A stretch of 64,000 nt of DNA, taken from the NCBI RefSeq assembly GCF_014643775.1, contig NZ_BMKC01000001.1, positions 248,001 through 312,000 on the forward strand, read 5' to 3'. The DNA comes from Arenimonas soli (GTDB lineage Bacteria; Pseudomonadota; Gammaproteobacteria; Xanthomonadales; Xanthomonadaceae). This document shows positions 25,148 to 33,973 of the stretch, piece by piece. Each line of letters begins with the position of its first letter. Positions within the stretch are counted from its first letter, which is position 1. The notes under the pieces were generated by a model. That model worked only from the letters and a program-made list of their open reading frames with translations. It was not told the origin of the DNA and ran no database searches. The translations under genes and the position numbers were made by a program.

Positions 25148-27349
25148 TCAGAACTTGTAGCGCAGGCCCAGCACGGTGGTCCGGGGCAGGCCCGGGCGCA
25201 GGCCGGCCGGGCGGCGGGCGGTGACATAGGTCTCGTCGGACAGGTTCTCGACCCGGCCGTACAGCTCGAGCCGTTCGGTCACCTGGACGCCCAGGGCCAG
25301 GTCCCACAGCAGCACCGAGTCGATGCGCTGGCCGGCCGGCACGCTGCCCTGGCCCGCGTGGGTGCGCATCTCGCCGATGTAGTTGCCGGCCAGGTCCAGG
25401 CGCCAGCGCTCGCCGCGCAGGCCGGCGCTGGCGTGCAGCAGCTGTTCGGGCAGGTAGGGCAGGTTGTCGCCCGACTGCACGTCTTCCCACTCTTCGAAGC
25501 TGGAGCTGAAGCTGGTGCGGAATTCGGCGTCGGTCCAGGTGTAGGCCAGGGCCACCGGGATCGAGACCGGGCCATTGGCGCCGAAGTCGTAGCCCAGGCT
25601 GGCCTCGATGCCCTGGATGCGGGCTTCGCCACCATCGAACTGGTCGCCGATGGTGCAGTTGCCGCCGGTCGAGGCGGTGCAGGTGCCGACCAGGTTGGAG
25701 TAGTCGTTGACGAAACCGACCAGCTCGGCCGACAGGGCGTCACGGCCGTAGCGCAGGCCGAACTCGGTGTTCACGCTTTCCTCGGGGTCGGCGTTCGAGC
25801 CCGGGCCCGGCGGGTTGAAGCCGCGGTGCACGCTGGCGAAGACGGCGAGGTTGTCGCCGACCAGGTAGGTGGCGCCGATGCCGGGGATGAGCGCGTCCAC
25901 GTCGGTTTCCACGCGCGACAGCACGACGTCGCGTTGGCCGGTGGCGGTGGAGTAGTTGGTGCGGGTCAGGTCGATCTGTTCGTAGCGCACGCCCGGGGTC
26001 AGGATCCAGTTGCCCCATTCGATGGTGTCCTGCACGTAAAGTGCCAGGGCCTCGGCGTCGCCGACGCGGTTGTCCTGGGTGCCCGGGGCGCCGTCGGTGG
26101 TCAGTACCAGCCCGCCGCCCAGCATCTGGAAGCGGTCGTCGTTCTGGTAGCGGTCTTCCTGGTCGCGGTGCACGCGCAGGCCGATTTCCAGGTCGTGGCT
26201 GGCTTCGCCGGTGGTGAAACCGAGGCCCAGCACGCCCTGGATGCCCTGGGCGTAATAGCTGCGGTTGTTGTTGCGCAGGCGCAGGGCGTTGGCCGGGCTG
26301 TCTTCGCCGCTGATCCAGGCGTACTGGTCGGCGTAGGTGGCCGGGTCGGCCAGGATCGAGGAGATGGACACGCCCTGCACGTCGTTGAGCTTGAACCAGT
26401 TGCGCTGGAACTCGGTGCGGTAGGCGACAGTGGTCAGGTCGACGCTGTCGGTGAGCTCGATCAGGTGGCGCAGCTCGTAGAGCTTTTGCCGGGTCTGGAT
26501 GTTGTCCAGCGCCGAGCCGGCGTAGCGGCGGAAAGGCGTGGCCGCGTAGTCGTCCTCGGTCAGGCCCAGGTAGGTTTCGTCGCTGTCCTGGGTGTTGCGG
26601 CCCAGCTTCAGGTCCACCTGCTGGTAACGCGCGGCGTCGGGCGCGCTGGTCCAGCGCAGCTTGGCGACGAAGTCGTTGAGTTCATAGCCGGTGTCGCCGC
26701 CGCCGTCGAGCTGCTTGAAACCGTAGGTTTGCTGGCGGGTGCCTTCGATCAAACCGCCGAAGCGTTCACCCATGGTGCCCACCCAGCCGTGGCCGAGGAA
26801 GCTGCCGTTGCTGCCCATGGCCAGGTCGAGCTCGCCGGCGGTTTCCGAGGGGATCGGGGTGGACAGCAGGTTCAGGGCACCGCCGGTGGTGCGCGGGCCG
26901 GCCTGCACCGAGGCCGCGCCCTTCTTGATCTCGACGGCGTGCATGCGCGCCATGGTCGGGAAGTAGTACGCCGACGGCGCGGCGTAGGGTGCCGGCGCGA
27001 TCAGCACGCCGTCTTCCATCACCGTGATGCGGTTGTTGCGGTCGGTGCCCGAGCCGCGGATGCCGATGTTCGGGCGCAGGCCGAAACCTTCTTCCTCGAC
27101 CACGTAGACGCCGGGGACCTGGCGCAGCACGCGGTTGACGTCGCGGAAGTTGAAGCGCTCGAGGGTGGCCTGGTCGATGTAGTGGGCCGAGCCGGCGGTT
27201 TTTTCGACCTCGGCGCGGTTGCCGAAGACGTTCACGCGGTCCAGGCGGACCAGGCTCTGGTTGGGGTCGGTGGCGGCCTCGGTGGCGGCCAGGACGGGCG
27301 CGGCCGGCAGCAGGGCCAGCGCGATGGCGGTACGGAGCAGGGTGGACAT
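25148..27349 (-). CDS. TonB-dependent receptor, FecA-like (ferric siderophore/dicitrate type)
   Basis: A 733-residue outer-membrane receptor. Signal peptide about 1-21, a TonB-box region (LDRVNVFGNRAEVE), and a plug domain with RQVPGVYVVEEEGFGLRPNIGIRGSGTDRNNRITVMEDGVLIAPAPYAAPSAYYFP cut here only to show its key features: the GLRPNIGIRG and EDGVLIAPAPY elements typical of FecA relatives. The barrel ends in the expected LGLRYKF with terminal Phe. It has no FecR-interacting N-terminal signalling extension, so it is not a transducer. A Fur-box-like site lies 67 bases upstream. TonB-powered import of a ferric chelate is expected; no siderophore biosynthesis genes are nearby. Confidence 0.87.
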   Translation of the reverse strand: MSTLLRTAIALALLPAAPVLAATEAATDPNQSLVRLDRVNVFGNRAEVEKTAGSAHYIDQATLERFNFRDVNRVLRQVPGVYVVEEEGFGLRPNIGIRGSGTDRNNRITVMEDGVLIAPAPYAAPSAYYFPTMARMHAVEIKKGAASVQAGPRTTGGALNLLSTPIPSETAGELDLAMGSNGSFLGHGWVGTMGERFGGLIEGTRQQTYGFKQLDGGGDTGYELNDFVAKLRWTSAPDAARYQQVDLKLGRNTQDSDETYLGLTEDDYAATPFRRYAGSALDNIQTRQKLYELRHLIELTDSVDLTTVAYRTEFQRNWFKLNDVQGVSISSILADPATYADQYAWISGEDSPANALRLRNNNRSYYAQGIQGVLGLGFTTGEASHDLEIGLRVHRDQEDRYQNDDRFQMLGGGLVLTTDGAPGTQDNRVGDAEALALYVQDTIEWGNWILTPGVRYEQIDLTRTNYSTATGQRDVVLSRVETDVDALIPGIGATYLVGDNLAVFASVHRGFNPPGPGSNADPEESVNTEFGLRYGRDALSAELVGFVNDYSNLVGTCTASTGGNCTIGDQFDGGEARIQGIEASLGYDFGANGPVSIPVALAYTWTDAEFRTSFSSSFEEWEDVQSGDNLPYLPEQLLHASAGLRGERWRLDLAGNYIGEMRTHAGQGSVPAGQRIDSVLLWDLALGVQVTERLELYGRVENLSDETYVTARRPAGLRPGLPRTTVLGLRYKF

Positions 27350-27415
27350 GGATTCTTGTCTTTAGGTGGGCGGGGCAGGGCCGGAAGGCCCGGTGCTGCG
27401 AATGTTACTGCGGAC

Positions 27416-27434
27416 GAGAATGATTCGCAATACC
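27416..27434 (-). promoter_or_regulatory. Fur box-like site upstream of the FecA-like receptor
   Basis: Read on the minus strand, GGTATTGCGAATCATTCTC matches the 19-base Fur consensus at 14 positions by my own alignment. It lies in the 148-base gap between the receptor and the divergent qmcA-like gene, 67 bases from the receptor start. Confidence 0.7.
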
Positions 27435-27497
27435 AATGCCCCCATGCCCCACCGGCTTGGATTTAGACTGCGTCCCTGCCAACCAGGGGAAGCGGTC

Positions 27498-28466
27498 ATG
27501 TTGGAGATTCTGGGCGTCATCATCCTGCTCGCCGGCGTCGTGCTGCTGTTCAAGGCGGTGCGCATGGTCCCGCAGGGCTTTGAATGGACCGTCGAACGGT
27601 TCGGCAAGTACACGCACTCCATGACGCCCGGCCTGCACCTGCTGGTGCCGGTGATCCAGACGGTGGGTCGCAAGATCAACATGATGGAACAGGTGCTGGA
27701 CGTGCCCAGCCAGGACGTCATCACCAAGGACAACGCGGTGGTGAAGGTGGACGGCGTGGTGTTCTTCCAGGTGCTCGATGCCGCCAAGGCCGCCTACGAG
27801 GTGTCCAACCTCGAGATCGCCACCATCGCCCTGGTGCAGACCAACATCCGTACCGTCATCGGTTCGATGGACCTGGACGAGTCCCTGAGCCAGCGCGAAA
27901 CCATCAATGCGCAGCTGCTCAACGTCGTTGACCAGGCCACCAATCCCTGGGGCATCAAGGTCACCCGCATCGAGATCCGCGACATCCAGCCGCCGCGCGA
28001 CCTGGTCGACGCCATGGCCCGGCAGATGAAGGCCGAGCGCGAAAAGCGCGCCAACATCCTGGAAGCCGAAGGCCACCGGCAGTCGGAAATCCTTCGCGCC
28101 GAAGGCGAGAAGCAGGCGGCGATCCTGGAAGCCGAAGGCGAACGCGAAGCCGCCTTCCGCGAAGCCGAGGCCCGCGAGCGCCTGGCCGAAGCCGAAGCCA
28201 ACGCCACCCGCATGGTGTCCGACGCCATCGCCGGCGGAAACCTGCAGGCGATCAACTATTTCGTCGCCCAGAAATACATCGAGGCGTTCAAGGCCCTGGC
28301 CGAGGCGCCGAACCAGAAGTTCGTGCTGATGCCGATGGAGGCCAGCGGCGTGATCGGTTCGCTCGGTGGCATCGCCGAACTGGCCAGGCAAACCCTGGGT
28401 GGCAAGGCGGACCCGACGCCGCCGCCGTCGAAGCCGTCCACGCGCGCCCAGTTCCCCGGGGGCTGA
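27498..28466 (+). CDS. qmcA: SPFH/stomatin-family membrane protein (QmcA-like)
   Basis: A 322-residue SPFH-domain protein with an N-terminal membrane segment (LGVIILLAGVVLLFKAV), the band-7 domain (VPQGFEWTVERFGKYTHSMTPGLHLLVP, NMMEQVLDVPSQDVITKDNAVVKVDGVVFF) and a long Glu/Ala-rich coiled coil (about 175-240) with repeated AEGE units. Family members assemble into large cages at membrane microdomains and affect protease or membrane-protein quality control. The ATG at 27498 follows GGGGAAG and begins the usual short hydrophobic N-terminus. It forms an operon with an NfeD-like gene three bases downstream, the standard partnership for this family. Confidence 0.9.
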   Translation: MLEILGVIILLAGVVLLFKAVRMVPQGFEWTVERFGKYTHSMTPGLHLLVPVIQTVGRKINMMEQVLDVPSQDVITKDNAVVKVDGVVFFQVLDAAKAAYEVSNLEIATIALVQTNIRTVIGSMDLDESLSQRETINAQLLNVVDQATNPWGIKVTRIEIRDIQPPRDLVDAMARQMKAEREKRANILEAEGHRQSEILRAEGEKQAAILEAEGEREAAFREAEARERLAEAEANATRMVSDAIAGGNLQAINYFVAQKYIEAFKALAEAPNQKFVLMPMEASGVIGSLGGIAELARQTLGGKADPTPPPSKPSTRAQFPGG

Positions 28467-28469
28467 CGC

Positions 28470-28901
28470 ATGCGCATCGAACTGGTGGTCTGGGCCGGCG
28501 TGGCGCTGCTGCTGATCGCGGCCGAGGCGCTGCTGCCGGGCGTGTTCCTGCTTTGGCTGGGCTTCGCCGCCGCGGCGATGTTCCTGATCCTGCTGGTGGT
28601 GGACCTGCCGCTGGTCTGGCAGGCCCTGACCTTCGTGGTGCTGGGCTTCGTTTCCATCGGCGTCTACATCCAGTACTTCCGGGGCCGGGAAAAGCCCAGC
28701 GACCACCCGACCCTGAACCGTCGCGGCGAACAGCTGGTCGGCCAGGTCTTCGTGCTCGACCAGGCCATCGTCGACGGCCGGGGCCGGGTCAAGGTCGGCG
28801 ATGCCTTCTGGCCCGTGGAAGGGCCGGATCTGCCGGTCGGCGCCCGGGTGCGGGTGATGTCGGCGCACAACATGGCGCTACAGGTCAGGGACGCGGGCTG
28901 A
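28470..28901 (+). CDS. NfeD-like membrane protein
   Basis: A 143-residue short-form NfeD protein: two or three membrane helices (LVVWAGVALLLIAAEALLPG, LLWLGFAAAAMFLILLVV, ALTFVVLGFVSIGVYI) followed by an OB-fold domain (LVGQVFVLDQAIVDGRGRVKVGDAFWPVEG, VRVMSAHNMALQV). NfeD proteins bind and support the SPFH partner encoded immediately upstream. The start is 3 bases after the qmcA stop, so expression is coupled. Confidence 0.88.
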   Translation: MRIELVVWAGVALLLIAAEALLPGVFLLWLGFAAAAMFLILLVVDLPLVWQALTFVVLGFVSIGVYIQYFRGREKPSDHPTLNRRGEQLVGQVFVLDQAIVDGRGRVKVGDAFWPVEGPDLPVGARVRVMSAHNMALQVRDAG

Positions 28902-28938
28902 ACGGCCCGCCACGTTTCCGCCCCGATGCCTTGGCGTT

Positions 28939-28957
28939 GGAAGTGAGAACCATTATC
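28939..28957 (+). promoter_or_regulatory. Fur box-like site upstream of fbpA
   Basis: GGAAGTGAGAACCATTATC matches the 19-base Fur consensus at 14 positions, the right half almost perfectly. It lies 28 bases upstream of the fbpA start, where bound Fur would block RNA polymerase. Confidence 0.72.
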
Positions 28958-28985
28958 ATCTAACGGTCCCCACGAGGAGCCGTCC

Positions 28986-29978
28986 ATGTCCCGCACCCTT
29001 ATCGCCTTGCTGTTGGCCAGCCTGGCCGCCCCCGCCCTGCAGGCGGCGGAACTGGTGGTCTACACCGAACGCCGCGAGCCGCTGGTCAAGCCGCTGTTCG
29101 ACCGCTACGAAGAAGAAACCGGCACCCGCATCCGGGTGCTTTCCGACGGCGCGCCGGTGCTGATCGAACGCCTGGCCGCGGAAGGCGCCAATTCCCGCGC
29201 CGACATCTTCATGGCCGTGGACGCCGGCAACCTCTGGCAGGCCGCCGAACGCAAGCTGCTGGCAAGCACCGAATCGGCCGCGCTCGACGCCGCCATCCCG
29301 GCCCACCTGCGCGACCCCCAGGGCCGCTGGTTCGCACTGTCCCAGCGCGCGCGCACCATCGTCTATTCCACCGAGCGCGTGAAGCCTTCGGCGCTTTCGT
29401 CCTACGAAGCCCTGGCCGCGCCGGAATGGAAGGGGCGCCTGTGCCTGCGTTCGTCCAAGAAGGTCTACAACCAGTCGCTGGTGGCGACGATGATCGAACG
29501 CCTCGGCGCCGAACAAACCGAAACCGTGGTGCGCGGCTGGGTCGCCAACCTCGCCACCGCGCCTTTCGCCGACGACACCCAGCTGGCCAAGGCGATCGCC
29601 GCCGGCCAGTGCGACGTCGGCATCATCAACACCTACTACCTGGGACGCCTGCAGGCCGACGAACCCGACTTCCCGGTGCAGGTGTTCTGGGCCAACCAGG
29701 GCGCCGGCGGCGCGCACGTGAACGTCTCGGGCGCCGGCATCGTCGCCGCCTCGAAGAACAAGGGCGCCGCACGCGACTTCCTGGAGTGGCTGGCCTCGGA
29801 GTCGGTTCAGGCCGACTTCGCCAGCATCAACTACGAGATCCCGGCCCGCGAAGGCGTGGCGCTCGACCCGGTGGTCGCCGCCTGGGGCCCGTTCAAGCCC
29901 GATCCGGTGAACGTGGCCGTGGCCGGCGAACGCCAGGCCGAAGCCGTGCGCCTGATGGACCGGGCGGGCTGGCGCTGA
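28986..29978 (+). CDS. fbpA: Periplasmic iron(III)-binding protein of an FbpABC-type ABC transporter
   Basis: A 330-residue periplasmic binding protein. A signal peptide ends at LQA-AELVVYTERRE. The family features are ELVVYTERREPLVKPLF, RADIFMAVDAGNLWQA, NYEIPAREGV, and the iron-ligand region IINTYYLGR, where adjacent tyrosines bind Fe3+. It captures ferric iron in the periplasm and passes it to the permease encoded 4 bases downstream. ACGAGGAGCC precedes the ATG. It is controlled by a Fur-box-like site immediately upstream. Confidence 0.92.
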   Translation: MSRTLIALLLASLAAPALQAAELVVYTERREPLVKPLFDRYEEETGTRIRVLSDGAPVLIERLAAEGANSRADIFMAVDAGNLWQAAERKLLASTESAALDAAIPAHLRDPQGRWFALSQRARTIVYSTERVKPSALSSYEALAAPEWKGRLCLRSSKKVYNQSLVATMIERLGAEQTETVVRGWVANLATAPFADDTQLAKAIAAGQCDVGIINTYYLGRLQADEPDFPVQVFWANQGAGGAHVNVSGAGIVAASKNKGAARDFLEWLASESVQADFASINYEIPAREGVALDPVVAAWGPFKPDPVNVAVAGERQAEAVRLMDRAGWR

Positions 29979-29982
29979 GCGC

Positions 29983-31569
29983 ATGAGCCCTGGCGCGACC
30001 GGCGGCCTGCGCAGGTCGCGCCTGTTGGCCTGGCTGCTGGCGGCACCGCTGGTGCTGCCGGCGCTGTGGCTGGCCACGTCCTTCGCGGTGCCGCAGCCCG
30101 GGGTCTGGCCGCACCTGTTCGACCAGGTGCTGCCGCTGGCGGCGCGCAACACCCTGGGGCTGCTGGTCTTGCTTGCCGTGGTCGCGATGGTGCTGGGCGT
30201 CGGCTTCGCCTGGGCCAGCGCAAGGTATGAATGGCCGGGCCGGCGCCTGTTCGACTGGGCGCTGGTGCTGCCGCTGGCCTTGCCGGCCTACGTGGTGGCC
30301 TTCGTTTATGTCGGCCTGGCCGATTACGCCGGTCCCATGCAGACCGGCTGGCGCGCACTGGGCCTGCCGCCGGCGTCCTTCCCCGAGTTGCGCAGCGTGC
30401 CCGGTGCCGCGGCGGTGCTCGGGCTCGTTCTTTATCCCTATGTCTTCCTGGTCGTGCGCGCGGCCTTCCTGCGCCAGGGCAGCGCCGCCATGGACGCGGC
30501 GCGCTCGCTCGGCCACGGGCCGCTGTCGGCGTTCTTCCGCGCGGCGCTGCCGATGGCGCGTCCGGCGTGGGCGGCCGGCCTGTCACTGGTATTGCTTGAA
30601 GCCCTGGCCGACTTCGGCGCGGTCAGCATCCTGGGCGTCGACACCTTCAGCACCGCCATCTACAAGACCTGGTTCGGCCTGTACTCGCTGCCGGCGGCGG
30701 CGCAGCTGGCCTGCGGCCTGATCGGCCTGGTCGTACTGGTGCTGCTGCTCGAGCGCTGGACCCGCGGCCGCGCCAGCCACGCCAGCAAGCAGCTGATGCC
30801 GCCGGCGCGCCGGCCCCTGCGCGGCTGGCGCGGCTGGGCGGTGACGGCCGCCGCCGCGGCCACCGTCGGCCTGGGATTCGTCGTGCCGGTGGCGCAGTTG
30901 CTGGCCTGGTCCTGGGAAGTGCGGACGTCCTTGCCCGAGGTCGGCGAGGCGGCACTGAACACCGCCCTGCTGGCGGCGATGGCGGCGACGATCGTGCTGG
31001 CCCTGGCCCTGGTGTTCGCGGTGCTGTCGCGGCGCAGCGGCAACGACCGCGGCGTGCGTTCGGCGGCCTTCGTCGCCGGCCTGGGTTACGCCGTGCCCGG
31101 CACCGTGCTGGCGGTCGGCGCGATGTGGCTGCTGGTCGCGGCCGAAGGCGCCGCGCCCTGGCTGGGCACGCTGGCGCTGAGTTCCTCGGTGCTGGCGGTG
31201 CTGCTGGCGCTGACCGCGCGCTTCTTCCGGGTCGGCAACGAAACCATCGATGCCGCCTTCCTTGCGCTGCGGCCTTCGCTGCTCGATTCGGCGCGCCTGC
31301 TCGGCGCTTCGCCCTGGCAGCGCCTGCGCCGGGTCGTGCTGCCCCTGCTTCGCCCGGGCCTGGTCGCGGCCGGCCTGCTGGTGCTGGTCGAAGTGGTGAA
31401 GGAATTGCCGGCCACCCTGATGCTGCGTCCCTTCGGCTGGGACACCCTGGCGGTGAAGATCCACGCCTACACCAGCGAAGGCCTGTGGATGCAGGCGGCC
31501 TGGCCGGCGCTGTGGCTGTGCCTGATCGGCCTGCTGCCCGTGTGGTGGCTGGTGCGCCAGCAGCGGTAA
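29983..31569 (+). CDS. fbpB: Iron(III) ABC transporter permease (FbpB type, fused double domain)
   Basis: A 528-residue permease with about twelve membrane helices and two copies of the ABC-permease (EAA-type) motif: one around DAARSLGHGPLSAFFRAALPMARP in the first half and one around DSARLLGASPWQRLRRVVLPLLRP in the second. The end (EVVKELPATLMLRPFGWDTLAVKI) is typical of FbpB. It carries iron from FbpA across the inner membrane. No ATPase gene (fbpC) follows; the next gene, gcvT, is unrelated, so the energising subunit must be encoded elsewhere. Confidence 0.92.
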   Translation: MSPGATGGLRRSRLLAWLLAAPLVLPALWLATSFAVPQPGVWPHLFDQVLPLAARNTLGLLVLLAVVAMVLGVGFAWASARYEWPGRRLFDWALVLPLALPAYVVAFVYVGLADYAGPMQTGWRALGLPPASFPELRSVPGAAAVLGLVLYPYVFLVVRAAFLRQGSAAMDAARSLGHGPLSAFFRAALPMARPAWAAGLSLVLLEALADFGAVSILGVDTFSTAIYKTWFGLYSLPAAAQLACGLIGLVVLVLLLERWTRGRASHASKQLMPPARRPLRGWRGWAVTAAAAATVGLGFVVPVAQLLAWSWEVRTSLPEVGEAALNTALLAAMAATIVLALALVFAVLSRRSGNDRGVRSAAFVAGLGYAVPGTVLAVGAMWLLVAAEGAAPWLGTLALSSSVLAVLLALTARFFRVGNETIDAAFLALRPSLLDSARLLGASPWQRLRRVVLPLLRPGLVAAGLLVLVEVVKELPATLMLRPFGWDTLAVKIHAYTSEGLWMQAAWPALWLCLIGLLPVWWLVRQQR

Positions 31570-31600
31570 TCCTCCCGCATTCGCGGCAGGATCACCCCCA

Positions 31601-31682
31601 CGATCTGCTGCGCAGATCGCGGGCCCCGGCTCATTCCTCCCGATCCCCGCGCCTGTCGGCGCGCCCCCTTGACCAAGGGGGC
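31601..31682. repeat. Two perfect hairpins between fbpB and gcvT
   Basis: Two perfect stems lie in this 160-base gap: 8 bp at 31601-31608/31612-31619 and 8 bp at 31663-31670/31675-31682, with a shorter GC-rich one between. None is followed by a run of T's. They may together end the fbp transcript or fold the gcvT leader. I looked for a glycine riboswitch, expected in some bacteria before gcvT, and did not recognise its conserved core. Confidence 0.4.
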
Positions 31683-31691
31683 TCTTCATCC

Positions 31692-31700
31692 TGCGATAAT
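31692..31700 (+). promoter_or_regulatory. Probable extended -10 promoter element of gcvT
   Basis: TGCGATAAT contains an extended -10 (TG-N-GATAAT) 29 bases before the gcvT start. No good -35 is seen at the usual distance, as is common for extended -10 promoters. Confidence 0.45.
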
Positions 31701-31729
31701 GCTGGCTTTCCCGCGGGCAGCGAAGGCCA

Positions 31730-32821
31730 ATGAGCAAGAAGACGGTATTGAATGACACCCACCGGGCGCTGGGCGCCAAGATGGTGGACTTCGGCGGCTG
31801 GGACATGCCGATCAACTACGGGTCGCAGATCGAGGAACACCACCAGGTGCGCCGCGACGCCGGCATGTTCGACGTCTCCCACATGACCGTGCTCGACCTG
31901 CGCGGCGACCAGTCCCGCGCCTTCCTGCGCAAGCTGGTGGCCAACTCGGTGGACAAGCTCAAGAAGCCGGGCAAGGCGCTCTACGCATGCATGCTTGATG
32001 AAAAGGGCGGCGTCATCGACGACCTGATCGTCTATTACCTGGCCGAGGACTTCTTCCGCCTGGTGGTCAACGCCGGCACCCGCGACAAGGACATCGCCTG
32101 GATCACCGCCCAGGCCGCGCCGTTCGGCCTGCACGTCACCGAGCGCCGCGACCTGGCCATCATCGCCGTGCAGGGACCCAAGGCGCGCGAGAAGGTGCTG
32201 GGCCTGCTGTCGCCCGCGGCGGCCGACGCCGCCGGCAAACTGGGCAAGTTCGTAGCCTGCGAAGCCGACGGCTTGTTCGTCGCCCGCACCGGTTACACCG
32301 GCGAGGACGGCTTCGAGGTGATCGTTCCCGAAGCCATGGCGGTGGACTTCTGGAACCGCCTGCTCGACGCCGGGGTGAAGCCGGCCGGCCTGGGCGCGCG
32401 CGACACGCTGCGCCTGGAGGCGGGCATGGCGCTGTACGGCCAGGACATGGACGAATCGGTGACGCCCCTGGAAACGGGGCTGGACTGGACGGTGTCGCTG
32501 GACGAAGGCCGTGACTTCAACGGCCGCGCCGCGCTCGAGGCCCAGAAGGCCGCCGGCGTGCCGCGCCGCATCGTCGGCCTGGTGCTGGACGAAAAGGGCG
32601 TGCTGCGCCACGGCCAGGCGGTGGCCACCGCCGCCGGCCAGGGCGAGGTGCTGTCCGGCACCTTTTCGCCGACCCTGGGCAAGGCCATCGCGCTGGCGCG
32701 CGTGCCGGCGGGCGAGCTGGGCGAGGTCACGGTCGATATCCGCGGCCGCCACTTGCCGGTGCGGGTCGTGAAGTACCCGTTCGTGCGCGACGGCGCCGCC
32801 CAGCCCGGCGTGCTCGATTGA
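31730..32821 (+). CDS. gcvT: Aminomethyltransferase, T protein of the glycine cleavage system
   Basis: A 363-residue folate enzyme that releases ammonia from the aminomethyl group carried by GcvH and forms methylene-tetrahydrofolate. Signatures: [14 protein letters not shown], the catalytic-Asp segment [53 protein letters not shown] and LETGLDWTV. Length matches E. coli GcvT (364). gcvH follows after 82 bases, so the two are probably co-transcribed. The P protein gene (gcvP) is not in the window. Confidence 0.97.
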   Translation: MSKKTVLNDTHRALGAKMVDFGGWDMPINYGSQIEEHHQVRRDAGMFDVSHMTVLDLRGDQSRAFLRKLVANSVDKLKKPGKALYACMLDEKGGVIDDLIVYYLAEDFFRLVVNAGTRDKDIAWITAQAAPFGLHVTERRDLAIIAVQGPKAREKVLGLLSPAAADAAGKLGKFVACEADGLFVARTGYTGEDGFEVIVPEAMAVDFWNRLLDAGVKPAGLGARDTLRLEAGMALYGQDMDESVTPLETGLDWTVSLDEGRDFNGRAALEAQKAAGVPRRIVGLVLDEKGVLRHGQAVATAAGQGEVLSGTFSPTLGKAIALARVPAGELGEVTVDIRGRHLPVRVVKYPFVRDGAAQPGVLD

Positions 32822-32903
32822 TCCGCCCGGCCGGGTGCCATGTCGCCCCGGCCGCGTTTAAACTAGCGGCCACCCCCGCTGCCCCCGAACCGAGGCCCAG
32901 AAC

Positions 32904-33299
32904 ATGAGCGAAATTCCCGGCGACCTGAAGTTCCTCAAGTCCCACGAGTGGGCCCGCGTCGAAGACAGCGGGCGCGTCACCGTCGGCATTTCCGACCACG
33001 CCCAGGGCCTGCTTGGCGACCTGGTCTACGTCGAGCTGCCCAACGTCGGCGACACGGTCGAGCAGGGCGGCGCCAGCGCCGTGGTCGAGTCGGTCAAGGC
33101 TGCCTCCGACGTCTATTCGCCGATCGCCGGCACCATCGTCGAGGTCAACTCGGCGCTGTCGGACAAGCCCGAGACGATCAACGAAGACGCCTTCGGCGAA
33201 GGCTGGATCTTCGTGGTCGAGCCCTCCGAACCCGAGCAGCTCAAGGAGCTGCTTTCCCCGGACGACTACGCCCAGCTGCTCGAGGACGACGGTCACTGA
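32904..33299 (+). CDS. gcvH: Glycine cleavage system H protein
   Basis: A 131-residue lipoyl carrier. It shuttles the aminomethyl intermediate among the P, T and L proteins. The lipoylation segment [12 protein letters not shown] places the lipoyl-lysine at Lys65 (Lys64 in E. coli numbering). Other features are [12 protein letters not shown] at the start and [12 protein letters not shown] near the end. A strong intrinsic terminator follows. Confidence 0.97.
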   Translation: MSEIPGDLKFLKSHEWARVEDSGRVTVGISDHAQGLLGDLVYVELPNVGDTVEQGGASAVVESVKAASDVYSPIAGTIVEVNSALSDKPETINEDAFGEGWIFVVEPSEPEQLKELLSPDDYAQLLEDDGH

Positions 33300-33323
33300 C
33301 CCCGCCTTTCCGCGTCGCATGGA

Positions 33324-33354
33324 GACGGCCGCCCTTGGGCGGCCGTCTTTTTTT
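33324..33354 (+). terminator. Strong intrinsic terminator of gcvT-gcvH
   Basis: An 11-bp perfect GC-rich stem (33324-33334 with 33337-33347) followed by seven T's. Confidence 0.93.
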
Positions 33355-33677
33355 CGGGTGTTCGAACCGGCGCCGGGGGCGTCGGAAATCCGCGCAGTTT
33401 TGCTTTTTGCGGTGCGCAATCGCCGGTTCCGGGCGGGCGGGCGAAATGTTTTTTTAAGCTGCGGTTGTGTCGCTTCGGGCTGCAGGTGGCGGTTGCCGAA
33501 AGCCTGTCTTCGTGCTCGTCGCGCTTTGCATGCAATTGCAACGGAGGCTTTTTTACCGATGTTTTTTTCAATGCGCGTTTTCGTACGCGACGACGGGCGT
33601 GCATCCACGGACCGGCAAGGCGAAGCCGGAGGGTCGCAACCTGGCCGACACCCCTTGAAAATTATTGTGCAAAGTTG
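33355..33677. other. Intergenic stretch with T-tracts and a palindrome, no gene seen
   Basis: About 320 bases with no convincing gene. It has three T-tracts (33449-33455, 33549-33554, 33562-33568), unusual for this GC-rich genome, and an overlapping palindrome at 33526-33541 (TTGCATGCAA directly followed by TTGCAA). AAGCCT near 33500 and AGGCTT before the second T-tract could pair to form a terminator-like structure with a large loop. Short ORFs here overlap one another in several frames and look like noise. Confidence 0.5.
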
Positions 33678-33706
33678 TTGACATCCCGAAATCCCCTGAT
33701 TAGCTT
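33678..33706 (+). promoter_or_regulatory. Sigma-70-type promoter upstream of the small ORF and histone-like gene
   Basis: A perfect -35 TTGACA (33678-33683) is followed, after exactly 17 bases, by TAGCTT (33701-33706) as a fair -10. The AT-rich stretch just upstream could be an UP element. Transcription should start near 33713 and run towards the small ORF at 33797 and the histone-like gene. Confidence 0.6.
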
Positions 33707-33796
33707 TCGCCCAGCAGATGCAAACTGCGGAAGCGAGTGATCAGGAACGTATCGACAACGCGAGCCACCAAACTCAAGTCCACCCCAGGAATCATC

Positions 33797-33973
33797 ATGG
33801 TGGATCAGGGCAAACATCCCTTCGCGAAATCGAATTCGTCCCGCAGCGACATCCCTTTTTCCAACGCCCGGACCGGTTGCGGCCCGGGCGTTTGTGTATC
33901 CGGCGCCGCCCCGCGCCGGCAAGAATCCGATCGCCACGGCATGACCGTGGTGGCGGTACGTCCCGGGCCCTGA
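33797..33973 (+). CDS. Candidate small protein (58 aa) in the leader of the histone-like gene
   Basis: A short frame begins [18 protein letters not shown] and is preceded by AGGAA five bases before the ATG, good for translation. It follows the promoter at 33678 and ends 58 bases before the histone-like gene. It has two close Cys (TGCGPGVCV) and no family I recognise. A terminator-like hairpin lies inside its coding region (33863-33893), which argues that the transcript may instead be a short regulatory RNA or an attenuated leader. Treat it as a candidate. Confidence 0.33.
   Translation: MVDQGKHPFAKSNSSRSDIPFSNARTGCGPGVCVSGAAPRRQESDRHGMTVVAVRPGP
33863..33893 (+). terminator. Terminator-like hairpin inside the candidate leader
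   Basis: AACGCCCGG (33863-33871) pairs perfectly with CCGGGCGTT (33884-33892) around a 12-base loop, followed by a weak TTTGTGT. With the promoter at 33678 it would delimit a transcript of about 180 bases. Confidence 0.5.

Noticed and set aside
25046-27466. An 806-codon plus-strand frame opposite the FecA-like receptor
   Set aside because: The receptor on the other strand has signal peptide, plug and barrel end, a terminator and an upstream Fur box. The plus-strand frame is a shadow.
31570-31729. A glycine riboswitch before gcvT
   Set aside because: I looked for the conserved glycine aptamer core and saw only simple hairpins without it. A covariance-model search would be decisive.
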